A stretch of DNA of 64,000 bases from Micromonospora parva. Lineage in GTDB: Bacteria > Actinomycetota > Actinomycetes > Mycobacteriales > Micromonosporaceae. The number at the start of each line of letters is the position of its first letter. Within the stretch, counting starts at the first letter, position 1. The notes below the pieces were generated by a model, which made no database searches, was not told the origin of the DNA, and was given only the letters and a program-made list of their open reading frames with translations. Location of the stretch: positions 1 through 64,000 of the forward strand of contig NZ_JNZS01000014.1 of assembly GCF_000718515.1 (NCBI RefSeq). Reading direction: 5' to 3'. Shown piece after piece: positions 25,800 to 34,254 of the stretch. Both the position numbers and the translations under genes were made by a program.

Positions 25800-26672
25800 A
25801 TGGCAACAAATATCAGTGAGCAACCCGCGAAGGCGTCCGGCACGTACCGGATCGGCGGCGACGTCACCGTCAACCGGCTCGGCTACGGGGCCATGCAGAT
25901 CACCGGTCCGGGTGTCTGGGGTGACCCGAAGGACCCGGCCGAGGCGGTCCGGGTGCTGCGCCGGGCGATCGAGCTGGGCGTGACGTTCATCGACACCGCC
26001 GACTCGTACGGGCCGTTCGTCTCGGAGCTGCTGATCCGGGAGGCCCTGCACCCGTACGCCGATGACCTGGTCATCGCGACGAAGGCCGGGTTGAGCCGCT
26101 CCGGCCCCGGCGACTGGCGGGCGCTGGGCCGCCCCGAGTACCTGCGCCAGCAGTGCGAGCTGAGCCTGCGCCACCTCGGCCTGGACAGCATCCCGCTGTA
26201 CCAGCTGCACCGGATCGACCCGAAGGTGCCGCTCGCCGATCAGCTCGGTGAGCTGGCCCTGCTGCGGGAGGAAGGCAAGATCCAGCACATCGGGCTGTCC
26301 GAGGTGAGCGTCGCGCAGATCGAGGAGTCCCGGGCGATCACCGACATCGTGTCGGTGCAGAACCTGTACAACCTGGCCAACCGCAGCGCCGAGGACGTGC
26401 TGGAGTACTGCGAGCGCAACGACCTCGCGTTCATCCCGTGGTTCCCGATCGCCACCGGTGAGCTGGCCCGCCCGGGCGGCCCACTGGACGCCATCTCCAC
26501 CGCGCACGGCGCGTCGCCCGCGCAGCTCGCGCTGGCCTGGCTGCTGCGCCGCTCACCGGTGATGCTGCCGATCCCCGGTACGTCCTCGGTGGCGCATCTG
26601 GAGGAGAACGTGGGCGCCGCCGACGTGCGGCTCACCGACGACGAGTTCGAGGCGCTCGCCAAGGCGAGCTGA
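25800..26672 (+). CDS. Aldo/keto reductase
   Basis: NADPH-dependent aldo/keto reductase, TIM barrel, 290 aa. The catalytic tetrad is visible: Asp and Tyr in FIDTADSYGPF, Lys in IATKAGL, and His in YQLHRID. The NADPH-binding C-terminal segment PIPGTSSVAHLEENV is intact. The group resembles AKR13-type oxidoreductases acting on small carbonyl compounds. It is convergent with the EACC1-like gene and separated by 23 bp. Confidence 0.92.
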   Translation: MATNISEQPAKASGTYRIGGDVTVNRLGYGAMQITGPGVWGDPKDPAEAVRVLRRAIELGVTFIDTADSYGPFVSELLIREALHPYADDLVIATKAGLSRSGPGDWRALGRPEYLRQQCELSLRHLGLDSIPLYQLHRIDPKVPLADQLGELALLREEGKIQHIGLSEVSVAQIEESRAITDIVSVQNLYNLANRSAEDVLEYCERNDLAFIPWFPIATGELARPGGPLDAISTAHGASPAQLALAWLLRRSPVMLPIPGTSSVAHLEENVGAADVRLTDDEFEALAKAS

Positions 26673-26682
26673 CCGCTCCCCC

Positions 26683-26711
26683 GGACGCCGTCGACTCAGT
26701 CGGCGGCGTCC
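26683..26711. terminator. Hairpin overlapping the EACC1 gene stop
   Basis: Arms GGACGCCG and CGGCGTCC enclose a 13-nt loop spanning the stop codon of the minus-strand gene and just beyond the aldo/keto reductase stop. Confidence 0.5.
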
Positions 26712-27088
26712 GTACCGGGCTCCCGGGCCGCCCGCAGCGCCTCGGTCGCCTGGGCCAGCAGGCGCGCCGAGTCGGTGCGCCCGCTCACCTGCAACTCCAC
26801 CTCGGTGTCGCCGGACTGGATCCGGATGCTGGCCTCGGTGCGCTGCTGGTCCACCCAGGACTGCAGCAGGTTGAACAGACCCGGCAGCAGGCCCTGGGCC
26901 AGCACCGCGATGATCACCGCGTCGCTGAAGCCCGGCCGGCCCCCGCCGCCGCCGGCCTGGCGGACCACCGGCCGGTACTCCGGCCGGCGGTGGATCCAGG
27001 TCAGCAGGTCGACCGACGGCTGCTGTCGCTGCCGGGGGTTGATGGTCAGCCGTACGGGCAGCCGGGCGGCGGTGTTGCTGTCGGTCAC
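26696..27088 (-). CDS. EACC1-like effector-associated protein
   Basis: A 130-aa protein resembling the effector-associated constant component family (EACC1) of bacterial conflict systems. Seen are an N-terminal strand region followed by SVDLLTWIHRRPEYRP, a hydrophobic helix (FSDAVIIAVLAQGLLPGLFNLL) leading to WVDQQRTEASIRI, then a final strand-helix unit (GDTEVELQVSG). This matches the family order of LRxWLRxxPELRG-type helix, hydrophobic helix and C-terminal strand. It is 12 bp downstream of a membrane metallopeptidase gene, so both are made from one transcript. The family assignment is from memory of the pattern, not from a search. Confidence 0.68.
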   Translation of the reverse strand: MTDSNTAARLPVRLTINPRQRQQPSVDLLTWIHRRPEYRPVVRQAGGGGGRPGFSDAVIIAVLAQGLLPGLFNLLQSWVDQQRTEASIRIQSGDTEVELQVSGRTDSARLLAQATEALRAAREPGTDAAD

Positions 27089-27100
27089 GGGCTCTCCCGG

Positions 27101-29308
27101 TCAGTTGGCGGCGGGGCGGAAGGTGACACCCTCCCCGTCGGCGGTGACGACACCGGAGACGGAGAACGGGTCGTCGTCGGTGAACGGTGAGTCGCCCCCG
27201 AAGTAGGTGTTGGTCCCGCTGACCTGCACCTGACCCCGGGTCTCGCTCGGGGTGGTGACCTCGGCGCTGGCCGGGCCGGTCAACTCGATGGCGAGCTTCG
27301 GGTACTCCAGGATCTTCCAGGTGACCTTCTGCGCGGACCCGCCGTAGTAGCGGAACGGGCAGCCCGGTGGCGCGGGGACCGTCTGCTTGGCGCACTCGTC
27401 CAACCAGGCGCGCACCCGGGCGTCGACGGCCTCGACCGCCGCCGGCTTGAGCACCGGGGCCAGTTGCAGAGTGGCCGTGTCCTGCCCCGGACCGACCGCC
27501 AAGGTCTCGGTGGGCGTCTCGCTGAGCGCGCTGGACGGCCCGGTCGCGGTGTAGCCGCCGGGCAGCAGCGCCAGCGCCGGGCCGTCGGTGCCGCCGGGCA
27601 GTTCGACGCCGTTGAGTCGTACCCCGGGGCCGCCGATCGCGACACCGAGCGAGGTCAGGCCTCCGCTCACCCGCCAGCCGTGGAACATCCCGGCAGTGGT
27701 TTGCTCGTCGCGACGCAGGCCGAGTGTCGCGGTCTGCCGCTCACCGCCCAGCCGGTACGTCACGGTGGCCGTGGCGCTGTCGTCGTCACGCTCCAGCGAA
27801 CTGATCTCGACGTCGGTCGGTGGTTGGTAGCCCTCGCCGCGCAGCAGCTGGGCGAGCAGCTCGCGGTCGGGGGCGCTGCTCCCGTCGGCCAGGAGGTCGA
27901 GTGCGGCGTCGCTGTCCCGGTCGGCGAGCGCGGCGAAGTAGCCGTCGACAGTCGCCTGGGGGCGGAAGAACGCCCACTGCACCACCCCGAGCCCGCCGGT
28001 GCCGACGCAGGCCACCAGCACGAGGACGCCGACCAGCAGCCAGGTGCGGCGGGTGCCGACCGCGCCGGTGTGCCCGAACAGCCGCTCGACGGTGACGTCC
28101 GCGGCGGCGTCCGCACCGGCGGACGCGCCGGCCACCGAGGCCCGTTCCAGCGCGTCGAGCCGGAGTTCGTGCGGCGGGTGGGTGGCGCAGACCGCCTCGT
28201 CCCAGCCGCTGCGGCCGGACTCGAAGGACAGCCGGCGCTCCAGGATGCGCCGCATCCCGTCGACGTGCCCGGTGAGCACGGCGCCGAGGTCGGCCCGGTA
28301 CTCCGCGGCCCGGACGTCGCGGGCGTGCAGCGGCAGCACCACGTACCGCATGATGAGCAGCACCGGCCAGAAGAACAGGAAGACCACGAAGTTGGTGGCC
28401 GGGTGCGGGAACGTCCGCATCAGCCAGGTCGGCAGGGCGTGCGCGAGGGTGAGCGGCAGACCGACACCACGGACGAAGGCGCTGGTGATCTCGTCCCCGG
28501 TACGCCAGTGCACCAACTCGTGACTGAACAGCGCGGCGATCTCGTCGTCCGGTTCGGTCAGCACGGCGGTGGTGACCACCACGTGCCGGGCGTAGGTGCG
28601 GGCGTTGCTCAGGACCGGGTCGTCCTCCATCAGCAACCGTGGCACGCTGGGCAGGCCGAGTCGTCGGGCACAGTCGTCCAGCACGGGCCGCAGCCGCGCC
28701 GCCTCGCGGCGGCTGGGCTGGCGGGCACCGGAGACGACCAGTAGTCGCGGTTCCAGCAGCACGCGGTAGAGCGTGTAGAGGACCCCGATCAGCGCCGCCG
28801 CGGCGACGGTGCCGAGCAGGCCGGCGATCACGGGGAGCGGTCCTTCGGCACCGACCCAGGGCAGCACCAGCACGGAGATGAAGCCGCCCACGAAACCGAC
28901 GGCGAAGCCGACGACGCCGCCGAGCACTCCGGCGGAGCGGCTCATGAACGTTTCCAGCAGGGAGCCGATCAGCGGCGCGTCGCGCAGCACCTGCGGCACC
29001 TGGTCGTCAGCCCCGATGCCGCCGGCGAAGAGGCCGACGACGCCGAGGCTGAGGCCGCCCCAGAACGCCAGCAGCAGCCCGATCGGCAGGTAGAACCAGG
29101 TGGCGGCGAAGGCGCCCAGCACACCGCGCCAGTCCCGCAGGATCCCGGCCCGCAACCAGACCAGCGCGCTGGGATAACCCGGTGGTCGGTCGGCGAACCC
29201 GCCGACCGACGACGGCGGGTCGGCCGCTGGCGGCTCGGCGGCCCGGACGTCGAGCTGCGGCACTGTCGGCGGGGTGTTCTCCGGCGGCACGGTGTGCGGC
29301 TCGGTCAT
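27101..29308 (-). CDS. Membrane M48-type zinc metallopeptidase with C-terminal domain
   Basis: Multi-pass membrane protein, 735 aa. A Pro-rich N-terminus and about four membrane helices (60-185) precede an M48/HtpX-like peptidase domain with the zinc motif HELVH (263-267), the third-ligand region EYRADLG (near 338), and a further hydrophobic pair in between. After another membrane helix (about 436-462) comes an extracytoplasmic-looking region of roughly 270 residues with NTF2-like and beta-rich parts. The fusion is larger than HtpX (about 290 aa). It is probably cotranscribed with the EACC1-like gene, implying that the peptidase may be the effector or sensor of that pair. Confidence 0.82.
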   Translation of the reverse strand: MTEPHTVPPENTPPTVPQLDVRAAEPPAADPPSSVGGFADRPPGYPSALVWLRAGILRDWRGVLGAFAATWFYLPIGLLLAFWGGLSLGVVGLFAGGIGADDQVPQVLRDAPLIGSLLETFMSRSAGVLGGVVGFAVGFVGGFISVLVLPWVGAEGPLPVIAGLLGTVAAAALIGVLYTLYRVLLEPRLLVVSGARQPSRREAARLRPVLDDCARRLGLPSVPRLLMEDDPVLSNARTYARHVVVTTAVLTEPDDEIAALFSHELVHWRTGDEITSAFVRGVGLPLTLAHALPTWLMRTFPHPATNFVVFLFFWPVLLIMRYVVLPLHARDVRAAEYRADLGAVLTGHVDGMRRILERRLSFESGRSGWDEAVCATHPPHELRLDALERASVAGASAGADAAADVTVERLFGHTGAVGTRRTWLLVGVLVLVACVGTGGLGVVQWAFFRPQATVDGYFAALADRDSDAALDLLADGSSAPDRELLAQLLRGEGYQPPTDVEISSLERDDDSATATVTYRLGGERQTATLGLRRDEQTTAGMFHGWRVSGGLTSLGVAIGGPGVRLNGVELPGGTDGPALALLPGGYTATGPSSALSETPTETLAVGPGQDTATLQLAPVLKPAAVEAVDARVRAWLDECAKQTVPAPPGCPFRYYGGSAQKVTWKILEYPKLAIELTGPASAEVTTPSETRGQVQVSGTNTYFGGDSPFTDDDPFSVSGVVTADGEGVTFRPAAN

Positions 29309-29443
29309 GCGCGCTGCTCCTTCGGGAGGGTCACCCGTCCTCCGTCGCCAGTGGACAGTCGCAGCAGGCTATCGGGCACGTCTGATGTCTGCCACACCCT
29401 TTTCCGGGAACGTCGGGCAACCGACACTTGCCAGTCCGCGTCG

Positions 29444-29474
29444 GTGCGGGTGGTCCCGGCGGGACCACCCGCAC
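29444..29474 (-). terminator. Hairpin downstream of the lipase gene
   Basis: Perfect 14-bp arms with a 3-nt loop (GGC) lie 8 bp beyond the lipase stop codon. Confidence 0.8.
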
Positions 29475-29481
29475 GGGCGGG

Positions 29482-30261
29482 TCAGAGCGCCAGGCAGTTG
29501 GGGCGCACCGGGCCGTCGACCAGGGCGCCGCGCACGATGGTGTACGCCGTGCCGTCGAGCACCAGGCCGAGGTGCCCCACCACCCGCAGCGGGCAGTACG
29601 CCTGGATCAGCACGTTCGTCGCACCGTCGTTGACGGCGGCGTTGCCGGTCGGCCGGACCAGCTCGTCCTGCAGGGTGCGGATGGTGGTGTAGCGCACCGC
29701 GCCCGGGGTGTCGTCGCCGGCGTTGAGGTCGGCGAGGAACGCCGAGCCGATGGTCATCTGCTGACAGGCCACCACTCCGGCGCAGGTGCCCAGCCCCAGG
29801 AACGCCACGATGTTGGCGACGTACGTGCCGTACTGGGGTGTGCCCAGGCTGACGTACCGGCCGACGGCGGCGGTGCCACCGAGCCGCTTGAGGTAGTACC
29901 GGCTGACCAGGCCCCCTTCGGAGTGGGCGACGAGGTCGACGGTCGCCGCGCCGGTGCTGGCGCGTACCTGGTTGACGTAGGTGGCGAACGCGCGGGCCGA
30001 GGTGGGGATGTCACCGAGGCCCAGTCCGGGAAGTTGGTAGATGAAGGTGCGGTAGCCGTCGGCGCGCAGCCGGGCGGCGATCGGCTCGTACGCGACGGCG
30101 ACGCCGCTGAGCCCGCCGACCACGATGACGGGGTTGGCCGCCGCGGCGGCGGCGAAGGGGGTGGGGGCCGGGTCGGCGGGCGCCGCGGTCGCCGTGGCGG
30201 TGGACGCGAGCAGCGCGGCGGTGGCGAGGGCCAGCACGAGGGCGGTCTTTCGGAGCAGCAT
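29482..30261 (-). CDS. Secreted alpha/beta-hydrolase lipase
   Basis: Secreted lipase/esterase of the lipase class 2 type, 259 aa. The signal peptide (LLRKTALVLALATAALLAS, cleavage near ATATAAP) is followed by an alpha/beta hydrolase. The oxyanion-region strand is VIVVGGLSG and the nucleophile elbow AHSEGG, a variant of GxSxG found in this group. The C-terminal His is probably the one in VVGHLGLVLDG. ATG 30261 has GGAGG seven bases upstream and opens the signal peptide. Confidence 0.88.
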   Translation of the reverse strand: MLLRKTALVLALATAALLASTATATAAPADPAPTPFAAAAAANPVIVVGGLSGVAVAYEPIAARLRADGYRTFIYQLPGLGLGDIPTSARAFATYVNQVRASTGAATVDLVAHSEGGLVSRYYLKRLGGTAAVGRYVSLGTPQYGTYVANIVAFLGLGTCAGVVACQQMTIGSAFLADLNAGDDTPGAVRYTTIRTLQDELVRPTGNAAVNDGATNVLIQAYCPLRVVGHLGLVLDGTAYTIVRGALVDGPVRPNCLAL

Positions 30262-30466
30262 CGCTGCACCTCCGGGGGGAGGCGCCCGGCGAACCGGGCA
30301 GGTGGGTGGGGGTGTCCGGTCGACCGTGCGACGATGATGCCCGCAACAATTTGGAAACGTCAATGACTTGTTACGCGCCGGTAACCCGTTGTTCCGCCGG
30401 GGGTGTAAACGGTCATACCGCCACGCTCCATATCGGACCCCGGACGCTCACTGGCATGCTGTGGCC

Positions 30467-31828
30467 GTGGCTGTCGACGAACCCACCGAGCGCGAGCTGC
30501 GGGTGATGCCGTGGTGGCTGGTCCTGGTCGGCCTGCTGGCCGCCGTCGTCCTGGGCTGGCTGGTGCTGGACCTGCTGCTCACCGAGGCCGACCGGGCCAG
30601 CCAACCCGACACCCGTGCCACGCTGCGCATCGACGCGATCCGGACCGGCCTGACCGTCGTCGCCGGCACCGGCGGAGGGCTCGCGCTGCTGCTCGCCGCC
30701 CGCCGCCAGTGGATCACCGAACGCGCGCAGCGACACCAGGAGAGCGTCGCCGCCCGCGACCAGGTGCACCGGGACCGGGTGCAGGCGCACGCCGAGGCGG
30801 TGGCCGAGGCCGCGCAGCGCCACCAGGATCGGCAGTCCGGGGCGGCCGAGCACGACGCGGCGGAGCGTCGGCTGACCGAGCTCTACACCCGGGCGGTGGA
30901 GCTGCTCGGCAACGACAGCGCGGCGGTACGCCTCGGTGGCCTGCACGCGCTGGAGCGCCTCGGTCAGGACAACCCGGGGCAGCGCCCGACGATCGCGGCG
31001 GTGCTCTGCGCGTACCTGCGGATGCCGGCGCCAATCGGCGAGCCGCGCGAGACGGAGGTCCGGCGCAGCGCGCAGCGCGTGCTCACCCGGCACCTGCGCG
31101 CCGCCGACGACGACGCCTTCTGGCCGGAGGTGACGCTCGACCTGGCCGGTGCCGAGCTGGTCGACTTCGACGCCGCCGGCTGCACGCTCGTCGACGCGAA
31201 CTTCACCGAGGCGGTGTTCACCGGCACGACCACCTTCGCCGGCGCGACGACGCGGGGCCGGCTGCTGCTCGGGGCGGCGACCTTCGACGACGTGCTCTTC
31301 GACAACCTCGCGGCCGACGGCGAGGTGATGCTGGACGGCGTTCGCGTCAGCGGTCTGGCCACCTTCGACGGGGCCGCGTTCACCGACGGTCTGTCCTGCC
31401 GACGGTCCCGCTTCGCCGGCCCGACCTCATGTCGTCGGGTGACCTTCGGCCAACCGACCAGCTTCGACGCGACCCGCTTCGAGGACGCCACCTCGTTCCG
31501 GGAGGCCGTCTTCGACGGCGCGGTGTCGATGGAGCACACCGAGTTCGGCGGGGCGGCCGGCTTCCACTCGGTCCGCTTCACGAACATGGCGCTGTTCCGC
31601 TGGACGGTGTTCGGCGCGGAGGCGCTGTTCGACCGGGCGCACTTCCTCGACGCCGCGAACTTCGGCCGGGCCCGGTTCCACCGGATGGCCAGCTTCCGCG
31701 ACACACGGTTCAGCCGGCCGCCCCAGGTCGAGCAGGCCCGGGCGGTGGCCGACCCCGGTCACCGCTGGCCGGCCGACACCACAGTGGAACGCCTCGACGA
31801 CGAGTGGCTGCTGCTGGTCGACCGCTGA
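30467..31828 (+). CDS. Membrane pentapeptide-repeat protein
   Basis: A 453-aa protein with two membrane helices (about 15-36 and 61-81), a charged coiled-coil region rich in His, Gln and Glu (about 85-140), and a helical segment (ERRLTELYTRAVELLGNDSAAVRLGGLHALERL) typical of actinobacterial pentapeptide proteins. About 220 residues of A(D/N)LXX-like repeats follow (for example FDAAGCTLVDANFTEAVF), forming a right-handed beta-helix. Its role is unknown; such proteins can be scaffolds or sensors in conflict systems. GTG 30467 or 30461 fits; there is no clear ribosome site. It is divergent from the lipase. Confidence 0.82.
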   Translation: MAVDEPTERELRVMPWWLVLVGLLAAVVLGWLVLDLLLTEADRASQPDTRATLRIDAIRTGLTVVAGTGGGLALLLAARRQWITERAQRHQESVAARDQVHRDRVQAHAEAVAEAAQRHQDRQSGAAEHDAAERRLTELYTRAVELLGNDSAAVRLGGLHALERLGQDNPGQRPTIAAVLCAYLRMPAPIGEPRETEVRRSAQRVLTRHLRAADDDAFWPEVTLDLAGAELVDFDAAGCTLVDANFTEAVFTGTTTFAGATTRGRLLLGAATFDDVLFDNLAADGEVMLDGVRVSGLATFDGAAFTDGLSCRRSRFAGPTSCRRVTFGQPTSFDATRFEDATSFREAVFDGAVSMEHTEFGGAAGFHSVRFTNMALFRWTVFGAEALFDRAHFLDAANFGRARFHRMASFRDTRFSRPPQVEQARAVADPGHRWPADTTVERLDDEWLLLVDR

Positions 31829-31880
31829 CCGGCCGCCTGAGCCGTCGACGCGACCCGGGCGACCGGGGCGCGGCTGGCTC

Positions 31881-32462
31881 TCAGCGCGGGGCGGCCGGCG
31901 GGCGCAGGCCGTCCAGGGCCACGCCGAGCACCCGGTCGCGCTGCTCGGGCGACGGGAACTGGGCCATGGTGAGGCCACTGATCAGCCGCACCACGTCGTC
32001 GAAGCCGATGTCGTCACGAACCACGCCGGCGGCCTGCGCGCGACGCATCAGCGGCTCACCGGCGGAGAAGATCTCGGTGCGGCAGCTGGCGAAGATCTCC
32101 GAGTCGTGCAACAACTGCTCGGCGAGCGCCCGCTTGGTGGCGACGTACGCGACGAACCGGTGCAGCCAGGCGACGAGCGCGTCCCAGGGCGGCAGCTCGG
32201 CCAGGCCCTCGGCGGAGTGGCACAGCTCCCGGACCTCCTCGACGTAGACGGCCTCGAACAGGTGCCGGCGGGTCGGGAAGTTGCGGTAGAGCGTGCCGAT
32301 GCCCACCCCGGCCCGGCGGGCCACGTCCTCCAGCGAGGCGGCGGCCCCGTTCTCGGCGAACGCCTCGCGCGCCGCCGTGATCAGGGCGTCGTAGTTGCGC
32401 CGCGCGTCGGCCCGCTTGGGCCGCTGGGCGAAGACCTCGGGCACCTGCCCCGCGCTGGTCAT
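31881..32462 (-). CDS. TetR-family repressor (SbtR-like)
   Basis: TetR regulator, 193 aa. The N-terminal HTH (ALITAAREAFAENGAAASLEDVARR then VGIGTLYRNFPTRRHLFEAVY) is followed by a ligand-binding C-terminal domain ending in the SbtR-like segment DDIGFDDVVRLISGL. It is divergent from a DHA2-type MFS exporter, with a strong palindromic operator between them, so it most likely represses both genes until the exporter's substrate binds. ATG 32462 is used; a GTG at 32474 would add four residues. Confidence 0.92.
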   Translation of the reverse strand: MTSAGQVPEVFAQRPKRADARRNYDALITAAREAFAENGAAASLEDVARRAGVGIGTLYRNFPTRRHLFEAVYVEEVRELCHSAEGLAELPPWDALVAWLHRFVAYVATKRALAEQLLHDSEIFASCRTEIFSAGEPLMRRAQAAGVVRDDIGFDDVVRLISGLTMAQFPSPEQRDRVLGVALDGLRPPAAPR

Positions 32463-32489
32463 GACGTGCGTCACCTCACCCTGGTTGCA

Positions 32490-32555
32490 TCCGGAGGCAA
32501 CCCTCCACTAACTTAGTGGAGGCACCCCTCCGGAATCCCGGAGGCCTGCCTCCGG
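32490..32555. promoter_or_regulatory. TetR operator with nested palindromes
   Basis: CCTCCACTAA-C-TTAGTGGAGG (32502-32522) is a perfect palindrome with a 1-bp centre. An outer pair TCCGGAGG/CCTCCGGA (32490-32497 and 32527-32534) is concentric with it. A second dyad, CCGGAGG/CCTCCGG, follows at 32538-32555. It lies between the TetR gene and the MFS gene, so it is very probably the repressor's operator. Confidence 0.85.
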
Positions 32556-32682
32556 TTAGCTTACCTCGGGACCCGCCCGATCGCCGCCTGGCCACCCCGA
32601 TCGCCCGGACCCCGACAAACGACCCGTCACAGACGACGGGCCACACGCCTCCATCCCGTACGTAATCAGGGAGTTATCTCTC

Positions 32683-34149
32683 GTGGCAGTGACCTCCCGA
32701 CGCGGCTCGCGTCGGCTCACCTTCACCGTGCTCGCGGCCGGCGCCGGGTTCTTCGCGATGCTCCAATCGCTGATCACCCCCGTGCTGCCGACCATCCAGC
32801 AGGACCTGCACACCTCTCAGAACACAGTGACCTGGGTCCTGACCGCCTACCTGCTCAGCGCGTCGATCTTCACGCCGATCCTCGGACGCGTCGGCGACAT
32901 GGTCGGCAAGGAGCGGATGCTGGTCGTCTCGCTCGCCGCCCTCGCCCTCGGCTGCCTACTGGCCGCCATCGCGCCGAACATCGGCGTGCTCATCATCGCC
33001 CGGGTCGTCCAGGGCATCGGCGGAGCTGTCTTCCCGCTGTCGTTCGGCATCATCCGCGACGAGTTCCCGGCCGCCCGGGTCTCCACCGCCGTGGCCGCCA
33101 TCTCGGCGATCGTCGCCGTCGGCGGTGGCCTGGGCATCGTGCTCGCCGGCCCGATCGTCAGCACGCTGGACTACCGCTGGCTGTTCTGGATCCCGATGGT
33201 CGTGGTCGGGCTGACCGCCGTGGCCGCGCACCTGTTCGTGCCCGAGTCGCCGGTCCGCACCCCCGGACGCATCGACTGGCGCGCCACAGTGCTGCTCTCC
33301 GGCTGGCTGGTCGCGCTGCTGCTGCCGATCAGCCAGGGCGCGGCCTGGGGCTGGACCTCCGCCCGGGTGCTCGGCCTGCTGGCCCTCGCCGTGGTGTTGC
33401 TGGCCGGGTGGCTGGTCGCCGAGGTGCGCTCGGCCAACCCGCTCATCGACATGCGGATGATGCGCCTGCCCGGCGTCTGGACCACCAACCTGGTCGCTCT
33501 GCTCTACGGCGCGTCGATGTTCTCCGTGTACGCGTTCCTGCCCCAGTTCGTGCAGACCCCGACCGCCGCCGGCTACGGCTTCGGCGCCAGCATCAGCCAG
33601 GCCGGCCTGCTCATGCTGCCGATGCTCGTCGCGATGTTCGTCGCCGGCCTCGTCGCCGGCCGGCTCCAGGCCGTGTTCAGCGCCAAGGCGCAGCTCGCCA
33701 CCGGCGCCGCGTTCAACGTGGTCGCCGCCGCGATGCTCGCCGCCGCACACGACACCCGCTGGGAGGTCGCCATCGCCGGTGGCCTGGTCGGCCTCGGCAT
33801 CGGCCTGGCCTTCGCGTCGATGGCCAACCTGATCGTCGCCAGCGTGCCGGCCAGCCAGACCGGCGTGGCCACCGGCATGAACGCCAACATCCGCACCATC
33901 GGCGGCGCGATCGGCGCCGCCGTGGTCAGCGGCGTGATCACCGCCCACCCGCAGGCCAACGGCCTTCCCCGGGAGGCCGGCTTCACGATGGGGTTTCTGG
34001 TCCTCACCGCGATCGCCCTGGCCGCCGCGCTCGCGGCCCTCGCCGTCCCGTCCGCCCGGCGGGCGTCGGCCGGTCGCCGGCCGTCCGCCACGACGATCGT
34101 CGAGTCGGAGCTAGCCGGCGAGTTCGCCACCATGCCGGCGACCCGCTGA
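32683..34149 (+). CDS. MFS transporter, DHA2 (EmrB/QacA) type
   Basis: Drug:H+ antiporter-like exporter, 488 aa, with about fourteen membrane helices. Motif A appears as LGRVGDMVGKERML, and motif C-like GGGLGIVLAGPIV lies in helix 5. GTG 32683 has AGGGAG nine bases upstream. The divergent TetR gene and its operator mark this as a substrate-inducible efflux unit; the substrate is unknown. Confidence 0.92.
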   Translation: MAVTSRRGSRRLTFTVLAAGAGFFAMLQSLITPVLPTIQQDLHTSQNTVTWVLTAYLLSASIFTPILGRVGDMVGKERMLVVSLAALALGCLLAAIAPNIGVLIIARVVQGIGGAVFPLSFGIIRDEFPAARVSTAVAAISAIVAVGGGLGIVLAGPIVSTLDYRWLFWIPMVVVGLTAVAAHLFVPESPVRTPGRIDWRATVLLSGWLVALLLPISQGAAWGWTSARVLGLLALAVVLLAGWLVAEVRSANPLIDMRMMRLPGVWTTNLVALLYGASMFSVYAFLPQFVQTPTAAGYGFGASISQAGLLMLPMLVAMFVAGLVAGRLQAVFSAKAQLATGAAFNVVAAAMLAAAHDTRWEVAIAGGLVGLGIGLAFASMANLIVASVPASQTGVATGMNANIRTIGGAIGAAVVSGVITAHPQANGLPREAGFTMGFLVLTAIALAAALAALAVPSARRASAGRRPSATTIVESELAGEFATMPATR

Positions 34150-34156
34150 CGGACCG

Positions 34157-34194
34157 TGGCGCAGCCCGGGCGGTTCGCCGCCCGGGCTGCGCCA
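34157..34194 (+). terminator. Hairpin downstream of the MFS gene
   Basis: A perfect 17-bp GC-rich stem capped by a stable TTCG tetraloop begins 8 bp after the MFS stop codon. It is a strong terminator-like structure. Confidence 0.85.
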
Positions 34195-34254
34195 TGTCCC
34201 GGAGTACGCTGGCCGCTCCCCCACCCACCGACCGTCGTCTTTCAGGATGCGCCC

